Of a DNA stretch of 64,000 nt, positions 33,995 to 43,514 are shown piece after piece. The position numbers were made by a program, and so were the translations under genes. Below the pieces are notes generated by a model that saw only the letters and a list, made by a program, of their open reading frames with translations, did not search any database and was not told the origin of the DNA. This DNA comes from Elephas maximus indicus (lineage: Eukaryota > Chordata > Mammalia > Proboscidea > Elephantidae). Position 1 is the first letter of the stretch. Each line of letters begins with the position of its first letter. The stretch is taken from assembly GCF_024166365.1 (NCBI RefSeq), contig NC_064830.1, positions 84,996,721 through 85,060,720 of the forward strand, read 5' to 3'.

Positions 33995-34565
33995 TCAGCA
34001 ACAGCAGCTCTTATACCCTGCTGGTGGGAGTGCAAAATGGTACAACCACTTTGGAAATTTTGCAATTTCTTAAATAGACATGCACCACACCTATCAGCCA
34101 TTTCACTCCCAGGTATTTGGCCAAGAAAAACGATGTATCTACCCAGAGACTTGTCCAAAACTGAAAAGAACCCAAATGCCAACAGATGAATGGATGAACA
34201 AACCGGTAACTCTATGTAACGGAATACTACTCAGCAATAAAAAGGAAGGAACCACTGATTGACACAACACAGATAAGTCTCAAAATAATTATGCTGGATG
34301 AAAAAAGGAGTACATACTGTATGATGACATTTATGGAGTATTCTAGAACCTGCAAACTATAATGACAGGGTAGATCAGTGGTTATCTGGGGACAGAGGTG
34401 GGGAAATTAAAAAGAGACACTAGAAAACTTTGGGAGTAATATATATTCATTAGCTTGAGAGTGATGAAAATTGCAGACGTCTATGCATACGTTAAAACTC
34501 ATAAATTTTACATTTTAAATATGTGTGATTTATTTTGCATCAGTTATTCAACACAGCCATTTTTT
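33995..34565 (+). mobile_element. Old L1 3' end (L1M type), sense
   Basis: It reads as an old mammalian L1 3' portion: CTGGTGGGAGTGCAAAATGG, CCAAATGCCAACAGATGAATGG, GGAATACTACTCAGCAATAAAAAGG, TGGTTATCTGGGGACAGAGG, and a 3' end near CATCAGTTATTCAACA. Confidence 0.85.
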
Positions 34566-34914
34566 AAAAAATGAGTTCTTTTGGTCTGTCTTGCATTATA
34601 GCGTTTAAAGTGCTGTTGCAAATAAACGTTTGCTCGTGTGACCACTGAAGCAGTTCTGGCAGGTAGGGAGCGTTAAGGCACCCACCACTCCTGGTGAGAG
34701 TGTAACCCTTGTTTGCTGTGGGTTTTACTCTCACTTGGCAGTTCTTTCAGCTTTGGATCCACTTGCCTGTAAGTAGAAGAAGGAGCCACCAGGGGGCGCA
34801 CTATGATGCCCCTTTTTTTTCCTGAAAGAGGCTTTGAGAAATAAGGTTATGTAGGAAAGAGATTAGCAGGCTTTTCCACAAAAGCCTACTTAAACTGTAA
34901 AACACCAGAATCAA

Positions 34915-35985
34915 AACCAGCCAAACAAACCACTGACAAAAACTTTTGATTCACTTAACAGAAGAAATAACTATCAAGGTTGTAAATGTCCATTCTGTAT
35001 GGACCAGCAATCTAACTTCCAGGATCAGACCTAGAGTTTACCTAGTATATGAGAGAAGTATACATTGGTCACAATATTCACTGCAAACTTGCTTGTAATA
35101 GCTTAACATGGCAAAGCACCAAAACACCCTTCATTAAATGTATTAGAGCAGTTCTAAAGCCTTACTGTGCCTGGAGTCACCTGGGGACCTTGTTAAAATG
35201 CAGAGTCCGATTCAGTCCTGGTGTGTTGCCCAGGTGATGCTGATGCTGCTGGTTGGAGGACCACATGTTGAGTAGCAAGGAGTTTGGGTATAGGCTCAGC
35301 AGCCGGAATAGAAACCAGAAAGAGCAGTGGCTTAAACAACTGAGAACCGTATTGCTCTGGTTACTGTGTCACTGAGCCATCTGGCTGTTAGTAGTCCAGT
35401 GCTGGTATCCTCATTCTACTTAGGGACCCAAGGCTCCTTTCATCTCCTGCAGCATTGCCTTCATCCTCACGGGCCAAGATGCCTCACTCCGATGGCCGCT
35501 TTCTAGACAGTGAGAAGAGAGAAAGATCGGGGGTGGGGGGGGGAGAGGGGGAAGGAAGGCATGCCCCTTCTCTTTAAGGGCATGGCCCCTAAAAGTGATG
35601 CATCAGTTATGCTCACACCCCATTGAGCAAAAATTAATTACACCTACCTTGGAAGCTGGGGATTGTAGTCTTTATCCTGAATGTCATGTCCCCATTTGAA
35701 ATGTGAGGGTTCTGTTATTAGAGAAGAAGAGGAGGTCTGCTGGAGAAAACCAGCAGTATTTGTTCCTAGAAGGGACTGGTTAAATAACCTATGGTACGTC
35801 CAGAAGGTAGACCATTCAGCCGTTAAGACAATGAGGTAGATCTATAAGAACTACTATGGAAAGGTGTCTCTGACAGGACTAAGCAAAAAAAGTGAAGTTG
35901 CAGAAGCCCATAACAGAATGGTCTCATTTTTATTTGGAGGAGGGTAAAATCTGTGAGTCATACATGCATTCCTATGTACAGGCTG
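34915..35985 (+). mobile_element. Old L1 3' fragment, interrupted
   Basis: The parts at about 34915-35130 (CTAACTTCCAGGATCAGACC, ATTCACTGCAAACTTGC) and 35762-35985 (GGTTAAATAACCTATGGTACG, GAGGAGGGTAAAATCTGTG) read as successive portions of one L1 3' region. The 35131-35761 stretch between them includes a MER5A-like piece. Confidence 0.65.
35143..35282 (+). repeat. MER5A-type hAT fragment
   Basis: AGCAGTTCTAAAGC at the left, GGAGTCACCTGGGGACC, TTGTTAAAATGCAGAG, GGTGATGCTGATGCTGCTGG and GGACCACATGTTGAGTAGC at the right, in MER5A order. Confidence 0.8.
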
Positions 35986-36636
35986 CTGAGTCACAGAAAG
36001 GGTCGAGAAGGACTCAAAGGTGAGCCATGGATCCTCAGGGGATTCTTTAAGGGAAAAGGGGCGATGTTGTCTCTAATCTCAGGCACACGCTGCACTCCTC
36101 ATTTGCAGAAGGAGGTTAGGGACAGCTGAATTCGGGGAGGAGATGAGGCCACACGTTCGTAGGAGAACCCATCACACATTACGCTCCCATTTTTCATTTA
36201 ATCCTCATGACGAACTAGCAAAGGAAGGCAGTGGACCCCTCCCTCTTCGTCTAGAATCCCCAACCTGGTTTTCTGAGGTACAACTTGAGAACGCTGGGAC
36301 GAAGGGCATTCGGTTCCTGGGCCCACGTGATTGGTTCAGGGTGGGCATGTGACCCCATGCGCACCAATGAGAATCAGGACAAGGACGGACGGTTGTCCAA
36401 CGTTTTGAGGAAGCTGTTTTCTACTGGACTTGAACCTGAGTGGATGTTAGCCTGGAGCTACTTAAAGCCACGGTGAAGACAAAGGTTGATTGAGAGCAAA
36501 GACAAGAGGAGAAAGCACAAGCAGAGAAAACAGGTCCCGACGACCTTATCTGAGCGACTGCATCTTGCCTCACCCAAAGCCTGGGATTTTTCACTTGTGT
36601 GAACCAATATTTCTGCTTAAGCCGGCTTGAGTTTCT
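35986..36636. other. Unassigned intergenic stretch
   Basis: No gene or repeat I can name with confidence. 36140-36480 includes several short frames without motif. The wording near 36280-36400 suggests an old repeat of unknown family. Confidence 0.4.
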
Positions 36637-36812
36637 GAAAGCTTCGTGGCCTAGTGGTTAAGTGCTGGGGCTGCTAACCAAAAGGTCGGTAGTTCGAATC
36701 CACCCGGTGCTCTTTGGAAACTCTGTGGGGCGGCTCTCCTCTGTACTATAGAGTTGTTATGAGTCGGAATAGACTTGATCGCAGGGCGTTTCGGTTTTTT
36801 TGTCTTTTTTGT
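36637..36812 (+). mobile_element. AfroSINE copy
   Basis: AGCTTCGTGGCCTAGTGG head, AAAAGGTCGGTAGTTCGAATCC box, GTTATGAGTCGGAATAGACT tail, ending GGTTTTTTTGTC. This is the short form, little diverged. Confidence 0.95.
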
Positions 36813-37171
36813 TTGTTGGTTTGAGTTGGGTTTCTGTATTTGTACCTGACATAGTGTTGCAAGACACTTCACTGTTGCCTTTAGGAAAATATTTTTGAAA
36901 CCATTGTTTGAAAGAACTGACAACTAGACCTTTCTTCTGGAAAATCTATTAAACTTATGCCCAAGAAGTCATCTTGCACACCCAAGATCCAGAAACAGAG
37001 GAGAGGAGGCAAGCCGGTGGGAGAAGCAGCCCAGTAGGGTGTGTCCTATGGAATTTATTCGACAGGCAGCGGGCAGCTGCGTGAGCCAGGGTTCCAGCAG
37101 GAAAGAGATAACACACTCAAAATAATGTAGCTACAGCTAATTTCTCAAAGGGATTATTTACTGAGGTGTAG

Positions 37172-37470
37172 GCAGGGTTCGGTGGTAGAATTCTCACCTT
37201 CCATGTGGGAAACCTGGGTTCAACTCCTGGACAGTGCACGGCATGCGCAGCCACCAGCCATCTGACAGAGGAGGCTTGTGAGTTGCTCTGATCCTGAAGA
37301 GGCTTTGGCAGAGTTCCCAGACTGAGAAGTAAGGCCTAGTGATCTGCTGAAAATCAACCAATGAAAACCTTATGGATCACAAAGGACTGGGCAGCAATTT
37401 GTCCCGTTGTGCATTGGATCACCATAAGTTGGGGGCCGACTCAATGGCAGCTAACACCACCAACAACATG
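37172..37470 (+). mobile_element. tRNA-Gly-headed SINE with RTE-like body and tail
   Basis: The first 70 bases (GGTTCGGTGGTAGAATTCTC, then CATGTGGGAAACCTGGG and GGGTTCAACTCC) closely follow a tRNA-Gly from A box to B box. The body continues GAAAACCTTATGGATCACAA and ends in CATAAGTTGGGGGCCGACTC and a CAACAACA-type tail shared with the RTE LINE end at 56990. It is therefore a SINE using RTE machinery, distinct in its head from AfroSINE. It is not a working tRNA gene, because the acceptor stem is degraded. Confidence 0.7.
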
Positions 37471-38225
37471 CAGGGTTAGGAGCACCAACAAGGGTTGGTG
37501 AGGCCACCGGAGCCTAGCGATTGTGGGGAGCAGTTATCCTTAGACTGGAAAGGGCAAGGGAGCGAATAGTGTTATGGAGCCCTGGAGGAATGGGGCCACT
37601 GCCAGAACCACAGGGATGCAGCAAGGGAGCAGGATGCTGTGGGGCAGGGGAAGGGATAAATACCCTGGCCACTCTCCCCTCACCCTCTGATCTCTTACTG
37701 GTGCCTCCCATTGGCCAAACTAACTGGAAGTCAGAAAACAAGGGAGGCCAGGTGATATGTCCCATAGAAATCAGCCTCCCGGGCACAGAGCACAGCTAAG
37801 AAGGGAAGAGAATGGATCCAGGTTGGGTGACACGGTTGGACAATGGAGATTAGCCACCTCCTCCTGAGCGGAGGAGGTACTAGAAGGGGATGGGCCTTGA
37901 GACTAGCTGGGAAGCTTGTGTGGTAGTTGAGACAAGAAATACAAAAGCCTGAGCCAGGGGGGTAGTGTAAAGATGAGGAGGAAATGACTGCAAGAGGGAA
38001 AACCAGTGGAATTGACTCTGGGGCCTGTGGAGAGTGGAGAGAAGTCTAGGACAACCCCCCAGTTTCTGGCTTTGCAAACAGCTGTTAAGCAAGGTAAGGG
38101 ATCTAAGAAGAAAAAAGCAAGTTTTGTAAGTAACAGTGAGTTTGGTTTGGAACATGGTGAGTCAGGGGGCGTGGGGAACAGCCTAGTGGAGCTGAATATA
38201 AGTGGTCTGGACACTAAATTTGTCC
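37471..38225. other. Unassigned intergenic stretch
   Basis: GC-richer sequence with overlapping open frames on both strands (up to 120 codons antisense). None shows a familiar protein motif or splice context. An L2-like style is possible. Confidence 0.4.
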
Positions 38226-38290
38226 ACCACTGTGTCCTTAGCACCCAGCCCAGGGCCTGGCACATAGTAGGTGCTCAGAAAATATTTCTT
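38226..38290 (+). repeat. MIR/L2-style tail fragment
   Basis: CCTTAGCACCCAGCCCAGGG, CCTGGCACATAGTAGGTGCTCAG and AAATATTTCTTG match the conserved MIR 3' end. It is directly followed by the GGAT microsatellite. Confidence 0.75.
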
Positions 38291-38298
38291 GTAAGGAT

Positions 38299-38470
38299 AG
38301 ATGGGTGGATGGATGAGTGGGAGGATGGATGGATGCATGGATGGATGGATGGATGGATGGATGGATGGATGGATGGATGGATGGATGGATGGATGGATGG
38401 ATGGATGGATGGATGGATGGATGGATGGATGGATGGATGGATGATGCATAGATGGATGGATGGATGGATG
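38299..38470. repeat. (GGAT)n microsatellite
   Basis: About 40 GGAT units with few interruptions. The repetitive open frames across it (MDGW and HPSI repeats on the two strands) are consequences of the tetranucleotide and not genes. Confidence 0.97.
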
Positions 38471-39330
38471 AATGAATGTATAAGGAAAAAGTCACAAGTA
38501 GAGGTATCAGTTTGGGATTTATAAGTCAGAGGTTGTGACTGATGGGTGACCAGGGCAATGCATAAGCCTGTAGAACGAGGGTTCAGGAGATACCGTCACC
38601 TGAGAAGCAGAAAAGAGATGAGGTGCTCGCACGGGTGCCTGAGAAGGAAGAGTCAAAGAATCCAAGAACCATGCAGGTGGGGATGGCAGGAAAAAGTAGA
38701 GTCTCAGAACCTGAGAAGGGAGAAATTGAAAGGAAGGCAAATCCACATTCTCAAATCCTGCCTGCCAAGAGGTAAAATCTGAGGTGAAAGCCATGAATGT
38801 GTGACAGAGGAGACCATCAGTGGGGTAGACAGAGCCAGCTCTCAGTGGGAAGTGGGATTCCTGGAGGTGGAGTGGGTGGAGGTCAGTGCCCCGAGAAGCA
38901 GCCGCTGAGACAGAGATCTGTGTGGAGGGATTTGTTGGAAGGCATCCTTGGAGCCCACTATAAGGGAATGAGGGGAGCAGGATCGGCAGAGCGAGAGGTT
39001 GAACTGCAGTGCCTCAGCCGACCTGGCAGGGAGTGTTGGAGCCCGGAAGACCTTTCAGAGATGTCCTGGACTAAAGGCATTGGCACCCTACACCCCTTGA
39101 CTAATCACTGGACATAGAACAAGGAGGCAGCTTCCGTTGGCCAAGGACAATTTCCAGGAGAGGACTCAACTGGGAGGCATCACCGACACTCTCTCAGTAG
39201 CTGGTGGAGAAAGTGCCTTGGCCTTCACTGGATAGCATCCGTGACAAGTGACAAGTGTCTGCGGAGGGAAACAGGGAGAGACAGGAAGGCAGCTAGAGGG
39301 CGACAGAGGGTCAGGAAACTTTTTTGTGTA
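38471..39330. other. Unassigned intergenic stretch
   Basis: L2-like purine-rich wording around 38780-39110 (GGAGACCATCAGTGGGGTAGAC) is possible. No gene evidence. Confidence 0.4.
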
Positions 39331-39590
39331 TACAGGTAGTCCCTGGTTTACAACATATTGGAGTTAGAGGAACCCACTTGCAACCATCTTTTTTTTTTTT
39401 TTTTTTTTGGTACATCTCATAGCTAGTAATGTGTACTACATACAACACTGGCTGTTCTACCCCATCTTACTTCAGCCACTGTTGCTTCTCTGCCATGATG
39501 TGTAGGTCTATGTTTCTGCATAAGAATCCATTTATATAAAGACTTTCATAGCTTTTTTAAAGCACTTTATTGAGGTATAAAAGACATAGG
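39331..39590. mobile_element. Partial copy of a Tc/mariner-like element in L1 sequence
   Basis: TACAGGTAGTCCCTGGTTTACAACATATTGGAGTT has the same left end as the complete element at 39595-39951, but its right inverted end is missing. Sequence from about 39551 (AAAGCACTTTATTGAGGTATAA) is old antisense L1 3' UTR. Confidence 0.65.
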
Positions 39591-39594
39591 TAAG

Positions 39595-39951
39595 TACAGG
39601 TAGTCTCCAACTTTCGATGTATTGGAGTTACAACAAACTGCACTGATAAACCACACTTACGTCCGTCTGTTTTCTTTTTTTTTTTGTACATCTTACCGTT
39701 AGTTATATGTACTCATACAATGGTGCAGCACGTGATTTGCTGATGTTATCATTCTCCAATGTTCACTCACAGATGTCCAATGTTATGATTTATTGTTGAA
39801 AACACTGCCGTATGGCAAGCTATGAAAACTAGAAAAAAAAAGAGGTATTCGACTTACTAAGAAAAAATAAGAGGTATTTAACTTACGTCAGAATCGACTT
39901 ACAATGGAGTCATTGGTACTGAATCCCAGCGGAAGTTGGAGACTACCTGTA
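39595..39951. mobile_element. Complete TIR element (Tc/mariner-like, non-autonomous)
   Basis: The exact 19-base inverted ends TACAGGTAGTCTCCAACTT (39595) and AAGTTGGAGACTACCTGTA (ending 39951) start and end with the TA target. It is inserted in an old L1 3' region that resumes at GTCAGTGTACAATTTGAC. It is 357 bases with no transposase frame. Confidence 0.88.
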
Positions 39952-40210
39952 CGTCAGTGTACAATTTGACAAGTTTTGGCATTTGTATTACCTATGAAAC
40001 CATCACACCAATCGAGATAACGAACATACCCATCACTTCAAAAGTCTTCTTACACCTCTGATGTTCCCTCCTTCGTCTCCATTCCCAGGCAAACACCGAT
40101 CTGCTCTCTGTCATGATAGATTGGTTCACGTATTACAGAACTTTGTGTAAATGGAAGTGTACCTTATGTCCTATTTTTGTCTGACTTCTTTCCTCAGCAT
40201 AATTACTTTG
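39952..40210 (-). mobile_element. Antisense L1 3' region
   Basis: GTACAATTTGACAAGTTTTGGC, CCTATGAAACCATCACACCAATCG, CATACCCATCACTTC and GTGTACCTTATGTCC follow an old L1 3' region in reverse, continuing the piece at 39551-39594. Confidence 0.7.
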
Positions 40211-40337
40211 AGACTTCAAAAGTCTGAAAAAAGTGAACACAGAAAAAAGTCTCTAGAGTGCTTTGTTCACAATCTGGCCCTGTTTGGTCCTTTCTCACTG
40301 GCTTAGATAAAGGCGTAGAGGCTTGTATTTATATTTG

Positions 40338-40512
40338 TTATCGTAGAGACTCCATGTGAAACAGATTAGAACTGTCCAATAGAGTCTTCTTGGCTGTCAT
40401 CTTTACAGGAGCAGATTGCCGGGTCATCCTCCCTTGGAGCTGCTGGGTGGGCTCAAACTGCCTACCTTTTCTTTAGCAGCCAAGTGCTTAACCGTTACAC
40501 CACAGAGCCTCA
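40338..40512 (-). mobile_element. AfroSINE copy, diverged
   Basis: AGAGACTCCATGTGAAACAG, GGAGCAGATTGCCGGGTC, GCCAAGTGCTTAACCGTTAC and CACCACAGAGCC. The 3' tail is shortened. Confidence 0.88.
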
Positions 40513-40732
40513 GAATAACCATGCTGATGGCAATGGTCTGTTAATCAAACTGGAGGGCAAGGAAAATGGCTTATGTTTGTAGCTGGGTAGTTGCTTTGGA
40601 ATACATTCTCTTCCACTCAGTTTCCCATCTAGAGGGTTTTACTGCCTTCTGAGAGGGGAAGGTGGGGACAAAAGTTAAAAGGTGTATCCAGAACTCTGTG
40701 GAGACACAGACTCATGGGATGATACTGTGGGT

Positions 40733-40962
40733 TAGGGGCCAGCAAACATTCCCTGTAGAGACCCAGATAGTAAACACTTTACATTTGCATATGGTCTCTG
40801 TCACAAGATTTACATGTACCATTGTCACACAAAAACAGTCACAGACCATATGTAAACAAATGGGCATGGATGATGTTCCAATAAAACTTTATTCACAAAT
40901 ACAGGCAGTGGGCCGAATTTGGCCCTGGGGCTACAGTTTGCAGGCCCCCTGCTGTAGCCAAT
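40733..40962 (+). repeat. Non-autonomous hAT-type DNA element
   Basis: GGGGCCAGCAAACATTCCCTG at the left, GAGACCCAGATAGTAAACAC, GGCATGGATGATGTTCC, AATAAAACTTTATTCACAAA and, at the right, CTACAGTTTGCAGGCCCCC. The ends are roughly inverted. The layout is that of a common mammalian hAT MITE whose name I do not fix here. Confidence 0.75.
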
Positions 40963-41447
40963 GCAATGTCATTGAAAGCCTCCCCTTCTGCTGTTTATTA
41001 TGAGATGGGGGCAGGAGGACAATGATGGGGGTTGCAGAATTTGGAGATGCCGTAATGTCCAACCTATGAAACATTTGACAAAGTTTGCTTCTTTAAGCCA
41101 GGATGGGATTAAGGCCATACTGTAGCTGTGATGTTAGCAGGCACCATAAGGACAGTGACATTTCCTAAGACATGGCCAGTGAGATCCATATCCGGCTTCT
41201 CTATTTTATTCCTGTTCCACATGTGCTGTGGCTATGTGGGGACAGGGAAGGGCCTGGAGCTGGAAACCAATTTGTCAGGTGATCACTCACCTGGGAAAAA
41301 CACCTGCAATGTGCAGCGGTCAAATCAAGATTCAGAACAAGTTCAACAGGTGGAAATTTATGATAAGTCTTTACTAGGAATATTGAAAATTATAATGATA
41401 AATACTAAAATAATGTTTACATTTAAATAATAGCACACTTTTGTTTA

Positions 41448-41640
41448 GCACTTGAATGTCCCTGAGTGGTGCAAAGGGTGTGTGCTCAGCTACTAATCGA
41501 AAGGTGGTGCCCCAGAGGAAAGGCCTGGAGATCTGCTTCTGTAAAGATTTCAGCCAAGAAAGTTCTACTCTGTAACCCGTGAGATTGCCATGAGTCAGAA
41601 TCATCTTGACAGCACTGGGCTTTTTTTTTTGTTTGTTTTT
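41448..41640 (+). mobile_element. AfroSINE copy, head damaged
   Basis: TGTCCCTGAGTGGTGCAAAGG, AAAGGCCTGGAGATCTGC, GATTGCCATGAGTCAGAATC and a T-rich end. The B-box part is deleted (TCGAAAGGTGGTGCCCC). Confidence 0.88.
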
Positions 41641-41654
41641 TGGTAATTTGCACT

Positions 41655-41840
41655 TACAGGATAAAGCTCAACATGCATTATCTCATTGAAGCTTCATCAC
41701 CACCCTGGGGGGAGATGCTGTTATTTCTCCCTTGTTTAGCACATGATCAAGCAGTTTCAGAGAGGTAATGTAACTTGCTCAGATCACAGCTAGTGAGTCC
41801 TGGAGTCTAGAAGCAAATGTGAGTGTCTTTACGACCCTGC
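41655..41840 (-). repeat. MIR SINE fragment
   Basis: CATTATCTCATTGAAGCTTC, GGGGAGATGCTGTTATTTC, GAGAGGTAATGTAACTTGC and CAGCTAGTGAGTCCTGGAG read as an antisense MIR core. Confidence 0.75.
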
Positions 41841-41851
41841 AAAAGAGGTTT

Positions 41852-42278
41852 CCTGTTGGTGTTGATTGCCATCAAGTTGATCACGACTCATGGCGATCCC
41901 ATGTGGTACAGCGTAGCACTGCTCTAGAGAGTTTTCTCGGCTGTAAACTTTTTTTTTTTTTTTTCCAGCAAGTCGATTCCAACTCATAGAGACCCTACAT
42001 GACAGATTAGAACTGCCCCACAGGGTTTTCTAAGCTGCAATCTAGGGAGCCAATTGCCAGGTCTTTTCTCCCACCAAGTGGCTGCTGGGTTCGAAACACC
42101 CACCTTTCAGTTAGCAGTCGAGTGCTTAACCATGGAGCCACCAGGGATCCTTTCTTGGCTATAATCTTAATGGAAGCAGATTGCCAGGCCTTTTCTTCCG
42201 TGGTACCCTAAGTGTGTTTGAATTGCCAATCTTTAGGTTAGCAGTCAAGCGCAAACCATTTGTGCCGCCTAGGGACCT
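41852..42278 (-). mobile_element. AfroSINE copy split by a younger AfroSINE
   Basis: The left part, 41852-41949 (GTTGATTGCCATCAAGTTGATC to TTTTCTCGGCTGTAAAC), continues at 42151-42278 (TTTCTTGGCTATAATC to CATTTGTGCCGCCTAGGG). The interruption is the AfroSINE at 41950-42150, and the two edges repeat about 15 bases of target. Confidence 0.9.
41950..42150 (-). mobile_element. Inner AfroSINE of a nested pair
   Basis: It starts with a T-run, then CCAGCAAGTCGATTCCAACTC and GCTGGGTTCGAAACACCC, and ends at GAGCCACCAGGGATCC. It lies inside the AfroSINE at 41852-42278. Confidence 0.93.
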
Positions 42279-42395
42279 TTGCAAAAGATTAAGAATGTGT
42301 TATGTCTGTCTTTCCTGAGCTGAAAGACTAGACTAGCCTTGGTCCTTCCAGAGCAAGAGAGCAGTGTTGTAAGTACAAATTTTACCCAGAGGTTA

Positions 42396-42925
42396 TGTCA
42401 TGGATTGAATTGTGTCCCCCCAAAATATGTGTCAAACTGGGTTAGGCCATGATTCCCAGTATTGTGTGCTTGTCCTCCATTTTGTGATTTTCCTACGTGT
42501 TATAAATCATAATCTCTGCCTGCGGTTAAAGAGGATTAGGGTGGAATGTAACACCTTTGCTCAGGTCACATCCTGATCCGAGGTAAAGGCAGTTTCCCTG
42601 GGGTGTGGCCTGCACCACCTTTTATCTTACAAGACATAAAAGGAAAGGGAAGCAAACAGAGAGCTGGGGACCTTATACCACCAAGAAAGCAGTGCCAGGA
42701 GCAGAGCATGTCCTTTGGACTCGGGGCTCTGGTATGGAGAAGCTCCTAGTCCAGGAGAAAATTGATGACAAGGACCTTCCTCCAGAGCCAACAGAGAGAG
42801 AAAGCTGGAGCTGACTGCCTGAATTTGGACTTCTAGCCTACTAGACTGTGAGAAAGTAAATTTCTCTCTGTTGAAGCCATCCACTTGTGGTATTTCTGTT
42901 GTAGCAGCACTAGATGATTAAGACA
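42396..42925 (+). mobile_element. MaLR-like solo LTR (family with GATTGAATTGTGTCCCCC start)
   Basis: It runs from TGTCATGGATTGAATTGTG to GATGATTAAGACA, with TG...CA ends. Near the 3' end it has GTGAGAAAGTAAATTTCTCTC, the mutated polyadenylation region usual for MLT1-type LTRs. No internal viral genes are adjacent. Members of the same family occur at 46806, 50120 and 54127. The open frames in it are not coding. Confidence 0.8.
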
Positions 42926-43369
42926 CCTTATCATGGGTAGGCACTGTTCCGAGGCTTGGTGTGAATATTTCAGGGTGAAAGTCTGTGCAACTGTGACAAG
43001 AGGTCCAGCAATAATATGGCTGAAGAAAGGAAGTCCATCCTGTCTCACTTCACAGTCCACAGGGAGGCTCCAAGCCAGGGGCTGCTCTGCTCTGTAGGGA
43101 ACCCAGGCTGCTGGCAGCTCTGCCATCTTCCACACATGGCCTCAAGGCAGTTCTGGTGGTCACCATTCTAGCCAGCAGGAAGGCAGAAGAGAGTGGAAGC
43201 CCGGGGTCAGGAGCTCCCTCTTCAGCAGGGAAGGCAGACATGACATAGATCACGTCCCCCCTCTTCCACCGGTGACAGCTGATCACACCTAGGGAGGCTG
43301 GCCAGTGTCATCTAGCCATGTGTCCAGACAGACAGAAGGCAGATATTGCTGCCCAGCTAACAGTCCCCA

Positions 43370-43500
43370 CCCCAGATCATGATTTTATTTAATCCTTATA
43401 ACAACCCTAATTATTTGACAGATGAGGAGACTGAGGCACAGAGAGGTGAAGTAGTTTGCTTTTAAGTCACAGAGTTAGTATAGCCAGGATTTTTGTTGTC
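43370..43500 (-). repeat. MIR SINE fragment
   Basis: AATCCTTATAACAACCC, GATGAGGAGACTGAGGCACAGAG and GAAGTAGTTTGC are the typical antisense MIR core. Confidence 0.8.
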
Positions 43501-43514
43501 GATAGAATTTATTT

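Noticed and set aside
37183..37250. Functional tRNA-Gly gene
   Set aside because: The A and B boxes are kept, but the acceptor stem does not pair and the sequence continues into a SINE body.
37514..38265. Antisense coding gene (frames of 90-120 codons)
   Set aside because: Composition-driven frames without motif or splice structure.
38183..38524. Long repetitive open frames (MDGW and HPSI repeats)
   Set aside because: They arise from the GGAT microsatellite read in several frames.
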